From NCBI GenBank assembly GCA_021814835.1, contig JAKAHO010000011.1, positions 1-19,925 on the forward strand: a stretch of DNA of 19,925 nucleotides, written 5' to 3'. The stretch comes from a bacterium. GTDB lineage: Bacteria > Patescibacteriota > Minisyncoccia > UBA6257 > GWB1-50-10. Positions 5,007-12,890 of the stretch are shown one piece after another (the first letter of the stretch is position 1; the number at the start of each line of letters is the position of its first letter). The translations under genes and the position numbers were made by a program. Under the pieces are notes generated by a model. It worked only from the letters and a program-made list of their open reading frames with translations, searched no databases and was not told where the DNA came from.

Positions 5007-5932
5007 TAAGTGTACTCGTTTACCTCAAGCCCCTGCCGGTCATAGAGCACGATTCTGTCGTGCAATATGTCAAACGGCAAAAACTGATTCAGCCACACCC
5101 GCCACTCACGCGAATAGAAGTCCGTATCGGCGCGGTGGTCGGCAAAACAGCCGTCGTAGGTTAGCCTACTCACGAATGCACGGCACTCGACGTCGTTCGT
5201 ATCCAGTGTGCTATTTATCGAATCCTGCGTCGGCGTGTGGCACGAATTGATTGTTCTCAGATACTCCTGACACTTTCCCGTGAAATAGACCGTGCGCGGA
5301 CTCTCAATGCGCGGACACTCATACGGCAAACTCGGCGAAAAGCTGTAGTTTTCGTTCAAGTACCCCGTGCACTTATTGAGGCGCAGATTTACACCGTTCA
5401 TAGGACTCGCTGCGCTATAAAACGTGGCGTAGTCCCCGCCGCGCAATACAATATCATCAGTACCGCGGAAGGCGGAACTGAACATAATCATCGTGCGCTC
5501 GAAGCTTGCAACCGCGGTCGGCAACACAAAGCCATATGCGCCATTCCCCTTCACTTTCCAGCCCGTTATGTCGATGGGGGCGCTAAGCGAAGAGTCCGCG
5601 TAGAGCGAGAATGAGGCGCGAGCGTCATTTGTGGCGTATGGGCGCTGTACGGAGCCAAAATACACTTTTTTATAATACGGCGACTGATTGAGATTCGCCG
5701 CCTCCTGCGGAACTGCTGTCGCCGCCCCTCCTGACACAGGGCCGCTCTCCTTCGGATAAAGGACGCGGTCGCCGCTTTTTGGCATCTCGATATACGAACC
5801 CAGCGTCGAGCCCGCGCCGAGCTTGGGCAAATGAATCCACGTGAGCAATCCGTTGCCGCTGAATGCCTGTGCCACCACGAACACTCCGAAGACTACGAGA
5901 AAAAGCACAAAGACTATCGAAAGATTCTTCAT
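5003..5932 (-). CDS. Secreted or membrane-anchored lamin-tail-like (LTD) protein, 309 aa
   Basis: Residues 5-23 (SIVFVLFLVVFGVFVVAQA) form a signal peptide or N-terminal anchor. A Pro/Gly/Ala-rich linker follows to about residue 85. Residues 88-190 resemble the lamin tail domain: VYFGSVQRPY, then ITGWKVKGNGAYGFVLP, ending in RLNKCTGYL (184-192). A Cys-rich region follows (C188, C206, C221, C231, C250, C262), likely disulfide-bonded outside the cell, and the protein ends DRIVLYDRQGLEVNEYTY, typical of a closing LTD strand. Extracellular structural or adhesion roles have been proposed for bacterial LTD proteins, but none can be shown here. It follows the LeuRS gene with a 3-nt gap, so both are very likely on one mRNA. 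Its 3' end overlaps the convergent protease gene, with no terminator hairpin between them. Confidence 0.8.
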   Translation of the reverse strand: MKNLSIVFVLFLVVFGVFVVAQAFSGNGLLTWIHLPKLGAGSTLGSYIEMPKSGDRVLYPKESGPVSGGAATAVPQEAANLNQSPYYKKVYFGSVQRPYATNDARASFSLYADSSLSAPIDITGWKVKGNGAYGFVLPTAVASFERTMIMFSSAFRGTDDIVLRGGDYATFYSAASPMNGVNLRLNKCTGYLNENYSFSPSLPYECPRIESPRTVYFTGKCQEYLRTINSCHTPTQDSINSTLDTNDVECRAFVSRLTYDGCFADHRADTDFYSREWRVWLNQFLPFDILHDRIVLYDRQGLEVNEYTY

Positions 5933-5935
5933 TGT

Positions 5936-8374
5936 CTAGATGACAAAATTGACGAGTCTGTTCGCCACGTAAATGACCTTGCGGACCTTTGCACCCTTCA
6001 GTGATGCGTGTATCTCCTTTTCTGCCAATGCACGCGCCTGCGCCTCGGTAGCATTCACGGGCGCTTTTATGCGGCCGCGCAACTTGCCATTTACCTGAAT
6101 GATAAGATCAAACGTATCTTCCTTGATAAACTTCGCTTCGAATTTCGGCCACTCTGCGCGGTGGATGGATGACGCATTGCCGAGCGCGGTCCACAACTCT
6201 TCCGTAATGTGCGGGGAGAACGGCGCGATAAGCTTCAGGAATGATTCGAATTCTTTTTTGCCGACACTCAATGACTCCGCTTCATTCATAAACACCATAA
6301 GCGCGCTCACTGCGGTGTTGTACTGAAGCGCCGCAATATCTTCCGTCACTTTTTTAATCGTTTTGTGGAGCGCGCGAACTACCGGCTCATCCGACCTTGC
6401 GCGCTTCTTCTCTATCACGCGCTGGCCCATTTTCCATACACGGTCAAGAAAACGCGTGACGCCCAAAATTCCCACATCGCGGAAATCTCCTCCCTGCTCA
6501 AAAGGTGCGAGAAACATAAGATACATACGGAGCGAATCGGCACCGAATTTTTTAATGTATTCGTCCGGATTTACCACGTTGCCCTTTGACTTCGACATCT
6601 TTGCGCCTTCTTTAATAAGGAGACCGTGCGCGCGGAATTTCGTGAACGGCTCGTCAAAATTCACATACCCCAAATCATTCATCACCATCGTGACGAAGCG
6701 CGAGTACAGAAGATGCAACACCGAGTGCTCTGCCCCGCCGATGTACATATTTACCGGAAGCCACTTCTGCGTGATTGTTTTATCCCACGCAACTTTTTTG
6801 TTTTTTGCGCTTGGATAGCGGAGGAAGTACCACGCTGAATCAAGGAAGGTATCGGACACATCCGTTTCGCGGCGCGCGATTTTTCCGCAATGCGGACATT
6901 TCACCTTATAGAATGATGAGACCGAGGCGAGCGGAGACTCTCCCTTTCCCTCGGGTCTGAACTCTTTTACATACGGCAGTTTCACGGGAAGGTCCTTCTC
7001 GGGTACCGCGTACCAGCCCGGCATTTCGCGCTGCTCACCAAGACTATTAAAGGCGCAATGTTCGCAGAAAATCATCGGGATAGGAGGACTCCAGTAGCGC
7101 TGGCGCGAGACGAGCCAGTCACGAAGACGGAACTGAATTTTCCGCTCTCCGCCTACGAATTTCGTGATTGCCCACTTTGCGTCCTCAATGGTCATTCCAT
7201 CGAACTTATCCGAATTCACGAGCCTCCCCTCGCCCACATACGCCTCCGTAAGATGCTCTTCAAGTTTTACGCTCCCGTCCCGCACCACAATCTTCATAGG
7301 AATGCGGAATTTCTTTGCGAATGAAAAGTCGCGCTCGTCGTGCGCAGGCACCGCCATAATCGCGCCCGTGCCGTACGAAGAGAGCACATAATCCGCGATA
7401 AAGATGGGAATGCGCGCGCCGTTTGCGGGGTTCACCGCCTTCACTCCTTTCAATTCAACGCCTGTCTTTTCTTTATTTTCCGCGATGCGGTCTTCCTCCG
7501 AACGGAGCGAGGCTTCTTTTACATATTTCTGCACGTCATCATAGTTCGTGATGAGCTCGCGCAAATGTTTTACCAATTCATGCTCGGGAGCGAGTACTAT
7601 GTACGTCGCGCCAAAGAGCGTATCAGGCCTGGTGGTAAACACCCGAATCAGGTGATTCGCATGTCCGTCAATGCGAAAATCGATATGCGCGCCCTCCGAA
7701 CGGCCAATCCAGTTACGCTGCGCAATTTTCACGCGGTCAGACCAGTCAATCTTCGCAAGGTTATTCAAAAGACGCTCCGCATAATTCGTAATGCGGAAAA
7801 ACCACTGTTCAAGTTCTTTCTTCTCCGCAATGCTCGAGCACCGCTCGCACTTGCCATCGATAACCTGCTCATCGGCAAGCACCGTCTTGCAGCCCGGGCA
7901 CCAGTTCACCGCCTGCTTCTTGCGGTATGCCAATCCATGTTTCCACATCTGCACAAAGAGCCATTGCGTCCATTTATAATATTCGGGGTCGTAGGTTTCA
8001 AGGCGTTCATTCCACGCAAATCCATTACCAAGCGCTTGGAGCTGCTTATAAAACCTTTTTTCGGAAATCTTCGAGAGCTTCAGGGGATGCGCGCCGATTT
8101 TCATCGCGTAGTTCTCCGAGTGGATGCCGAAACCGTCCAATCCAATCGGCTCGAACACATCGTAGCCCTGCATGCGCTTTGCGCGTCCGAAGATATCGGT
8201 GCCCGTGAAGGCGTACATATTGCCCACGTGCAATCCCTCCGCAGAAGGATACGGGAACATCATCAGATTATAAAACGGCTTCTTTGCCGATTTAAGCTTG
8301 GGCTCGTATGTGCCTTTTTTCTGCCACGCCGCCTGCCACTTCTTTTCGATCTTTGAAAAGTCGTACTTCTTCAT
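5936..8374 (-). CDS. leuS: Leucyl-tRNA synthetase
   Basis: Class I synthetase of 812 residues that charges tRNA-Leu. The signature HIGH motif is HVGN (49-52), after MMFPYPSAEGL. The KMSKS motif is intact (592-596, with SKGNVV behind it). The CP1 editing domain that hydrolyses mischarged tRNA is present: TTRPDTLFGATYIVLAPEH (247-265) and AVPAHDERDF (341-350), including the conserved Asp. Two Cys clusters look zinc-binding: C159/C162/C176/C179 and C437/C440/C493/C496. The leucine-specific C-terminal domain is complete (IIQVNGKLRGRIKAP). The length is slightly below the 860 residues of E. coli. The ATG at 8374 follows a -10 box after 6 nt, with no Shine-Dalgarno site. The lamin-tail gene follows in the same operon. 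Confidence 0.97.
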   Translation of the reverse strand: MKKYDFSKIEKKWQAAWQKKGTYEPKLKSAKKPFYNLMMFPYPSAEGLHVGNMYAFTGTDIFGRAKRMQGYDVFEPIGLDGFGIHSENYAMKIGAHPLKLSKISEKRFYKQLQALGNGFAWNERLETYDPEYYKWTQWLFVQMWKHGLAYRKKQAVNWCPGCKTVLADEQVIDGKCERCSSIAEKKELEQWFFRITNYAERLLNNLAKIDWSDRVKIAQRNWIGRSEGAHIDFRIDGHANHLIRVFTTRPDTLFGATYIVLAPEHELVKHLRELITNYDDVQKYVKEASLRSEEDRIAENKEKTGVELKGVKAVNPANGARIPIFIADYVLSSYGTGAIMAVPAHDERDFSFAKKFRIPMKIVVRDGSVKLEEHLTEAYVGEGRLVNSDKFDGMTIEDAKWAITKFVGGERKIQFRLRDWLVSRQRYWSPPIPMIFCEHCAFNSLGEQREMPGWYAVPEKDLPVKLPYVKEFRPEGKGESPLASVSSFYKVKCPHCGKIARRETDVSDTFLDSAWYFLRYPSAKNKKVAWDKTITQKWLPVNMYIGGAEHSVLHLLYSRFVTMVMNDLGYVNFDEPFTKFRAHGLLIKEGAKMSKSKGNVVNPDEYIKKFGADSLRMYLMFLAPFEQGGDFRDVGILGVTRFLDRVWKMGQRVIEKKRARSDEPVVRALHKTIKKVTEDIAALQYNTAVSALMVFMNEAESLSVGKKEFESFLKLIAPFSPHITEELWTALGNASSIHRAEWPKFEAKFIKEDTFDLIIQVNGKLRGRIKAPVNATEAQARALAEKEIHASLKGAKVRKVIYVANRLVNFVI

Positions 8375-8380
8375 ATTTCC

Positions 8381-8409
8381 ATTGTACTGAAGCCCTCACC
8401 ATTGGGCAA
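8381..8409 (-). promoter_or_regulatory. Promoter of leuS
   Basis: TTGCCC (8404-8409) and TACAAT (8381-8386) with a 17-bp spacer on the minus strand; 6 nt from the -10 box to the ATG at 8374. It fills the gap behind the tatD stop codon. Confidence 0.8.
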
Positions 8410-8419
8410 TTGCCCCGCG

Positions 8420-9214
8420 TTATTCGAATATGGGTCCGAAGACCCGCTTTGCGTTTTGCATTATCTGCGCCGCCATCGCTTCGGTTGATACCTCGCGGAG
8501 CTCTGCGAGACGCCTTTCCACCTCAAGCACATAGAGGGGCTCATTGCGCTTCCCTCTGTATGGCGCGGGCGTCACATACGGTGCATCGGTCTCTGAAAGG
8601 ATGCGGTCAAGCGGAATCCTCCCGATGGCTGCGTTGTAGTCGTTTGAGAAAGTGATGACGCCTCCAAACGTAAAGTAGAATCCAAGCGCTACAAGCGCCT
8701 CCGCTTCTTCTGCTGTCCCCGTAAAGAAATGCATAATACCCGGAATTGCGTTCAATTTCGCCTTATTATCCTGCAAAAACTCAATAAGATCGCCCATTGC
8801 GTTACGACAGTGAATCATAAGGGGCTTCCCCGCCTCTTTTGCCAACTCAATATGCCTCAAGAATATCTTCTTTTGTTGAATCTTTGCGTCTCCAAGGTTT
8901 CCCTCTATATGGAAGTAGTCGAGACCGCACTCGCCAATCGCCACCACCTTGCTCTCCTCTGCGAGCGATTTGTACACTTCATAATCAAACTCGCCTCCCG
9001 CCTCCGTTTCGGTAGGATGAAGGCCAATGATTGCAAAAACCCCCTCGGGGAATTCATGCGCCACACGAACCGCGTCTTTAGATGACTCGAGGTCCGCGCC
9101 CACGTTTACTATCGCTATACCCGCCTCCTGTGCTCGCTTGATAACCTCGCTTCTGTCCGCGTCATAGGCGGGAAACTGGGCGTGAGTATGGGCATCAATA
9201 TGGACAAATTTCAT
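8420..9214 (-). CDS. tatD: TatD-family metal-dependent deoxyribonuclease
   Basis: A 264-residue TIM-barrel hydrolase. All metal ligands of the family are visible: HTH with H9 and H11 (HIDAHTHAQFPAYD), E95 (AIGECGLDY), H135 (PLMIHCRNA), H162 (GIMHFFTG) and D210 (ILSETDAPYV). TatD proteins are 3'-5' exonucleases that act on single-stranded or damaged DNA in the cytoplasm; members are often annotated as YcfH. Length is normal. The start at 9214 is preceded by a TATAGT box, with a short leader of about 18 nt and no Shine-Dalgarno site. No terminator separates it from leuS downstream, so some readthrough is possible, though leuS has its own promoter. Confidence 0.93.
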   Translation of the reverse strand: MKFVHIDAHTHAQFPAYDADRSEVIKRAQEAGIAIVNVGADLESSKDAVRVAHEFPEGVFAIIGLHPTETEAGGEFDYEVYKSLAEESKVVAIGECGLDYFHIEGNLGDAKIQQKKIFLRHIELAKEAGKPLMIHCRNAMGDLIEFLQDNKAKLNAIPGIMHFFTGTAEEAEALVALGFYFTFGGVITFSNDYNAAIGRIPLDRILSETDAPYVTPAPYRGKRNEPLYVLEVERRLAELREVSTEAMAAQIMQNAKRVFGPIFE

Positions 9215-9238
9215 AAATATTGCACTTTAGGTACATCT

Positions 9239-9244
9239 ACTATA
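9239..9244 (-). promoter_or_regulatory. Candidate -10 box of tatD
   Basis: TATAGT on the minus strand, 24 nt before the ATG at 9214, predicting a leader of roughly 18 nt without a Shine-Dalgarno site. No clear -35 box is seen. TAAAGT, closer to the ATG (9 nt), is a weaker alternative. Confidence 0.5.
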
Positions 9245-9293
9245 TCATATGGTCAGCTCATATACACAGTAGCAGCCGCCCCTCCAACCCCGT

Positions 9294-9298
9294 GAGGA
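9294..9298 (+). promoter_or_regulatory. Shine-Dalgarno site (GAGGA)
   Basis: GAGGA, 4 nt before the ATG at 9303. It supports that start. I see no convincing promoter in the 90 bp between tatD and this gene. Confidence 0.6.
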
Positions 9299-9302
9299 AC
9301 TA

Positions 9303-9983
9303 ATGAAAAAGAAGTTTTCGCGGCTCACCGATGTCTTCTGCGACTGGAACGGCACACTGTTGAACGACCTCGCGGTCGTCTACGGCAGCGTGAAGCGCAT
9401 CTTCGAGACGTTCGACCTCAAGGCGCCGCCGCTCGCGGTCTACCAGAACGACATCTCGTCGGACTACATGAACACCTTCTACTGGAAGTACGGCATCCCG
9501 AAGACCTTCACCGCAGAGGAGCTCAACAAGATCCGCATGAGGTACTTCGAGGAGCGCTGGGACAAACCCCGGCTCTTCCCCCGCGTCATTGAGACCGTCG
9601 GCGGTCTGAAGAACCTCGGCGCGCCCACGCACATCGTAACGAGCGAAGACACCGAGATCATGCGGCGGCGCATTGACCAGTTCAGCTTGGCGCGGGACTT
9701 CGACATCATCTGCGCGGATGCAAAGGACAAGCGCGCGAGGCTCATGTCATTCAACGCGCAGTACGACATCGCGCTCTCGTCAACCGTCTACGTCGACGAC
9801 AGCGCGGACGGCATCGCGGCGGCGAAGTCGCTCGGCATGGCGACCATCGGCATCCTCTTCGGCTACCAGCCGGAGTGGCGCATCCGCAACGCGAAGCCCG
9901 ACTTCACCGCCGGCAACTTCCGTGAAGTGGGACGCATCCTTCTCTCAATGGCGAACGAGGAGGGAATGCGCTCCGCCTCCTAA
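9303..9983 (+). CDS. HAD-superfamily hydrolase, 226 aa
   Basis: Motif I is FCDWNGTLLND, with nucleophile D14 and Asn16 in place of the usual second Asp. Motif II is THIVTSED (Thr/Ser), a Lys/Arg-rich segment KDKRAR near residue 141 may supply motif III, and motif IV is VYVDDSADGIAAAKSLGM. The helical insert after motif I (about 20-85) places it in the phosphoglycolate-phosphatase-like group. The likely role is cytoplasmic phosphatase on a small metabolite; the substrate is unknown. DWNGTL variants exist among HAD proteins, so loss of activity should not be assumed. Nearly every codon ends in C or G, far more than in neighbouring genes, and the start has a Shine-Dalgarno site. The gene stands alone, opposite to both neighbours, with its own terminator, which fits horizontal acquisition. 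Confidence 0.85.
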   Translation: MKKKFSRLTDVFCDWNGTLLNDLAVVYGSVKRIFETFDLKAPPLAVYQNDISSDYMNTFYWKYGIPKTFTAEELNKIRMRYFEERWDKPRLFPRVIETVGGLKNLGAPTHIVTSEDTEIMRRRIDQFSLARDFDIICADAKDKRARLMSFNAQYDIALSSTVYVDDSADGIAAAKSLGMATIGILFGYQPEWRIRNAKPDFTAGNFREVGRILLSMANEEGMRSAS

Positions 9984-9988
9984 CGCAA

Positions 9989-10024
9989 ACCCCCTGCACT
10001 ATGTGCAGGGGGTGTTTCTTTTCT
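9989..10024 (+). terminator. Intrinsic terminator of the HAD gene
   Basis: ACCCCCTGCAC (9989-9999) pairs perfectly with GTGCAGGGGGT (10003-10013) around a TAT loop and is followed by GTTTCTTTT. It starts 6 bp after the stop. On the opposite strand there is no T-tract, so metG is probably not terminated efficiently here. Confidence 0.88.
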
Positions 10025-10027
10025 CGG

Positions 10028-11479
10028 TTATATTCTCGGGAAGAGCGGGACGAGCGGCTCCTTCGGGTTGCGCAGAATTGCAAGGAGCTTCTCGCTTGTT
10101 TCGGGCAGCAGGGGCTGCAACATAAACGCGATTCTCCAAAGCTCCCGCACAAGTTCCTTGATAATTTCTTTTGCCTTTTCGGGGTCGGTTTTCACGAGTC
10201 TGAAGGGCTCCGTCTCTTGAATCTTCTTATCAAGTAAGGCAACAATTTTCCAAATCTCATCGGCGGCCTTTTTAATTTCGTAGGCCGCGAGGTGTTCACG
10301 GAACGATTTAAATTCCTCGTGAGTTGCGAGGTCCATCTCGCGGAACACTTCCACGCTGTTCGTTGATGCCATCTTCATAATTCTGCTCGTGAGATTGCCG
10401 ATGCCGTTTGCGAGTCCGCTATTGTGATTCTCGACAAACTTCTCCCACGTGAAATCGCCGTCTTCGAATGTGTTCATCTCGCGCGTGAGCCAGTACCGAA
10501 GGGCATCCGTGCCGTATTTTTCCACAATTTCAAACGGGTCTACCACATTGCCCGCACTCTTCGACATCTTCGCTCCCCCGCTTGTAATAAAGCCGTGAAT
10601 AATAATCTGCTTTGATGGAGGAAGTCCTGCCGAGAGGAGCATCGCCTGCCACATTGCCGACTGCTGGCGGAGATTATCCTTTCCTGCAACCTGAATCGCG
10701 TTGGGCGCCCCTACCGAACCCCAGAAATGTACGAAGTCTGTTTCCTTATCGGGCCAGCCGAGCGTCGAGATGTAATTGATGAGTGCATCAAACCAGACGT
10801 ACATAACCTGCGCATCATCTCCCGGCACGGGAATACCCCACGGCATTTTTTCTTTGAGGCGCGAGATGCTGAAATCCGCGAGTCCGTGCGCCACAAAATT
10901 CTTTATTTCATTAAAACGAAAATCTGGCACCACAAAATCTGGATGTTGTTCATACAGTGCGAGCAACGGCTTCTCATACTTTGAAAACCTGAAGAAATAA
11001 TTTTCTTCTTCAATCTCCTGCAGTATAAGATTCGGGTGAATCGGGCACTTGCCGTCCACAAGCTCGGAGTCAGTCTTCTCAAGTTCGCACCCCACGCAAT
11101 ATTTAACTTTGTACGTCTTCTTATAGATGTCGCCGTTCTCGTCGCATTTCTTCCAAAACGCCTGAGCCGCCTTCACGTGGTGCTTGTCCGTCGTGCGGAT
11201 GAAGTTCGTATACGTGAGGTTTAACGCAAGATTCAGCCTATCGAATTTTGCCGCGTACTCATCAACATACTCCTGCGGCGTTTTCTTCTCTGCAAGCGCC
11301 TTCTCGTAAATCTTCATGCCGTGCTCGTCTGTGCCTGTGTTGAATACCACTTCCTTACCCAAAAGACGCGCGAAACGCGCAAGCACGTCCGCGTGCACAA
11401 TTTCCAATGCAAAACCGATATGCGGCGCAGCATTCACATACGGAAGCGTGGTCGTTATGTAGAAGTGTTTTGAGTCCAT
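10028..11479 (-). CDS. metG: Methionyl-tRNA synthetase
   Basis: Class I synthetase of 483 residues that charges initiator and elongator tRNA-Met. It has HIGF for HIGH (20-23), KMSKS (304-308, in GGAKMSKSAGNVVDPF), and a single-knuckle metal site C128-C131-C145-H148 (CVGCELEKTDSELVDGKCPIHP). The motif before KMSKS reads AGKDNLRQQSAMWQAML, where well-known MetRS proteins have GKD(I/V) followed by an aromatic residue and FH; this is a divergent version. The protein ends after the anticodon-binding helical domain and lacks the optional C-terminal tRNA-binding domain. The ATG at 11479 lies 4 nt behind the M16 peptidase stop codon, so the two genes form an operon with likely translational coupling. 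A longer in-frame start at 11533 would lie inside the upstream gene. Confidence 0.95.
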   Translation of the reverse strand: MDSKHFYITTTLPYVNAAPHIGFALEIVHADVLARFARLLGKEVVFNTGTDEHGMKIYEKALAEKKTPQEYVDEYAAKFDRLNLALNLTYTNFIRTTDKHHVKAAQAFWKKCDENGDIYKKTYKVKYCVGCELEKTDSELVDGKCPIHPNLILQEIEEENYFFRFSKYEKPLLALYEQHPDFVVPDFRFNEIKNFVAHGLADFSISRLKEKMPWGIPVPGDDAQVMYVWFDALINYISTLGWPDKETDFVHFWGSVGAPNAIQVAGKDNLRQQSAMWQAMLLSAGLPPSKQIIIHGFITSGGAKMSKSAGNVVDPFEIVEKYGTDALRYWLTREMNTFEDGDFTWEKFVENHNSGLANGIGNLTSRIMKMASTNSVEVFREMDLATHEEFKSFREHLAAYEIKKAADEIWKIVALLDKKIQETEPFRLVKTDPEKAKEIIKELVRELWRIAFMLQPLLPETSEKLLAILRNPKEPLVPLFPRI

Positions 11480-11483
11480 TTGT

Positions 11484-12752
11484 TTAGAGCGAAAGCAGTT
11501 TGCCGAATGAATCTTTGCGGAAGGGGCCGACAACTGCGAAGTTTAGCGCTTTATTCACGAAGAGCTGGCGCGCCACGCGGCGGATATCGTCTGCGGTAAT
11601 TGCTTTAATCTTCGCCGCTACTTTTTTCGGATCCTTCAGTTTCATATGCATCACCTCCTGCCCTCCGTAGAAATACCCCATCTGGTCCGACGTTTCAAGC
11701 GAGAGGAAGAAGTTGCCGATGAGGTGGTCCTTTGCGCGCGCGAGCTCCTTTGGCGACACAAGTTCGTCCTTCATTCGCGCAAACTCCTTGAGACCTGCGG
11801 AAACGACCGCTTTTGCCTTTTCGTGGTGGACACCCGCAGACATTGCGATGATGCCGTGATCCGTGTAGAAATCGGGTGAAGCGCCGATATAATATGCCGC
11901 ACCCATATCTTCGCGAATCACCTGCCAAAGACGCGAGCTCATACCGCCCCCCAGAATATCCGAGAGTACCTGCAGAGCATACTTGCGTTCGTCATACGCA
12001 TCGAATGCGCGGAAGCCCATTACGAGGTGCGTCTGGTCCGACTTCTTGAAAAATGCAGCTTCTTTCGGGCGCGCTTGCTTCTCAATCACTTTAAGCTTCG
12101 CGCCCTTTGCGGAGCGATGAAGACCCGAGAATTCTTTTTCGATTTTTTCAACGACTCCCTTTTCGTTAAATCCTCCCGCGATAACAAGCGTCGTCGCCTG
12201 CGCCACATAATGATGCGAGCGGTAGGCGGCAAAATCTTCGCGCGTAAACTTTTTTACGGTTTCCTTCGGGCCCGTGATACTCCACCCTGCCGGCTGATTG
12301 CCGTAGAGAAGCTCGCCGAAAACGTCCCATACTTTTCGCTGGGGCATATCCTCGTACATATTTATTTCTCCCGCGATAACGCCCTTCTCTTTTTCGACTT
12401 CTTCGGTCTGCAACGTGGGATTCAAATAGAGATCCGCAATTATTTCGAGCGATTCGTCGAATACTTCATTGCGCGCCTTCACGTAGTAGCTCGTGTACTC
12501 CTGAGACGTGAACGCGTTGTACTGCGCGCCCAAACTGTCGAGATCTTTTGCGATATCGATTGCTCCCGGGCGTTTTGTCGTCCCCTTGAAGCACATATGT
12601 TCCAAAAAGTGCGAGATGCCGTTATTTTTCTTCACCTCATATTTTGAGCCCGCCTCGACAAGCACCGCGACGAGCGTCGCGAGACTTTCCTTTTGGGGGA
12701 CAAGTATCAGGCGCATGCCGTTTTTCAAGACTATCCGTTTAAATTCTTGCAT
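11484..12752 (-). CDS. M16-family zinc metallopeptidase (pitrilysin/processing-peptidase type)
   Basis: A 422-residue single-chain member. The inverted zinc motif HxxEH is HFLEH (H48, E51, H52), and the third ligand is E129 in KGVIAGEINMYED, 76 residues after the motif, exactly the family spacing. The second half carries the inactive-domain features, including LGGGMSSRLWQVIRE and GAAYYIGASPDFYTDHG (the R/Y substrate-binding pair). Bacterial homologues of the mitochondrial processing peptidase beta subunit have this size; they cleave short peptides or processed leader sequences. There is no signal peptide, so it is predicted to be cytoplasmic. The ATG at 12752 is favoured because the -10 box TATTAT ends 6 nt before it; an upstream ATG at 12776 lies within or upstream of the promoter. 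metG follows after 4 nt. Confidence 0.92.
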   Translation of the reverse strand: MQEFKRIVLKNGMRLILVPQKESLATLVAVLVEAGSKYEVKKNNGISHFLEHMCFKGTTKRPGAIDIAKDLDSLGAQYNAFTSQEYTSYYVKARNEVFDESLEIIADLYLNPTLQTEEVEKEKGVIAGEINMYEDMPQRKVWDVFGELLYGNQPAGWSITGPKETVKKFTREDFAAYRSHHYVAQATTLVIAGGFNEKGVVEKIEKEFSGLHRSAKGAKLKVIEKQARPKEAAFFKKSDQTHLVMGFRAFDAYDERKYALQVLSDILGGGMSSRLWQVIREDMGAAYYIGASPDFYTDHGIIAMSAGVHHEKAKAVVSAGLKEFARMKDELVSPKELARAKDHLIGNFFLSLETSDQMGYFYGGQEVMHMKLKDPKKVAAKIKAITADDIRRVARQLFVNKALNFAVVGPFRKDSFGKLLSL

Positions 12753-12758
12753 ACGCTT

Positions 12759-12786
12759 ATAATAGCGAGTGGGCAAAAAACAGCAA
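12759..12786 (-). promoter_or_regulatory. Promoter of the M16 peptidase-metG operon
   Basis: TTGCTG (12781-12786) and TATTAT (12759-12764) with a 16-bp spacer on the minus strand; 6 nt separate the -10 box from the ATG at 12752. Confidence 0.72.
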
Positions 12787-12825
12787 TATACAAAACAATT
12801 TCTCCGAAACCTTAACGAAAGCGCA

Positions 12826-12846
12826 ACCCCGCCAAGGAGGCGGGGT
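12826..12846 (-). terminator. GC-rich hairpin behind glyS
   Basis: ACCCCGCC (12826-12833) pairs with GGCGGGGT (12839-12846) around the loop AAGGA, about 45 bp after the glyS stop. The following T-tract on the minus strand is weak (TGCGCTTTCG), so the terminator call is moderate. Confidence 0.55.
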
Positions 12847-12890
12847 GTGAGCGGGTTGAGGAGAATTCGTTTTGTGTGCCGAAAACGGGA

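Noticed and set aside
7340..8356. A 338-codon plus-strand frame inside leuS
   Set aside because: It is antisense to the well-conserved LeuRS catalytic region and has the Arg-rich, Leu/His-rich composition of shadow frames.
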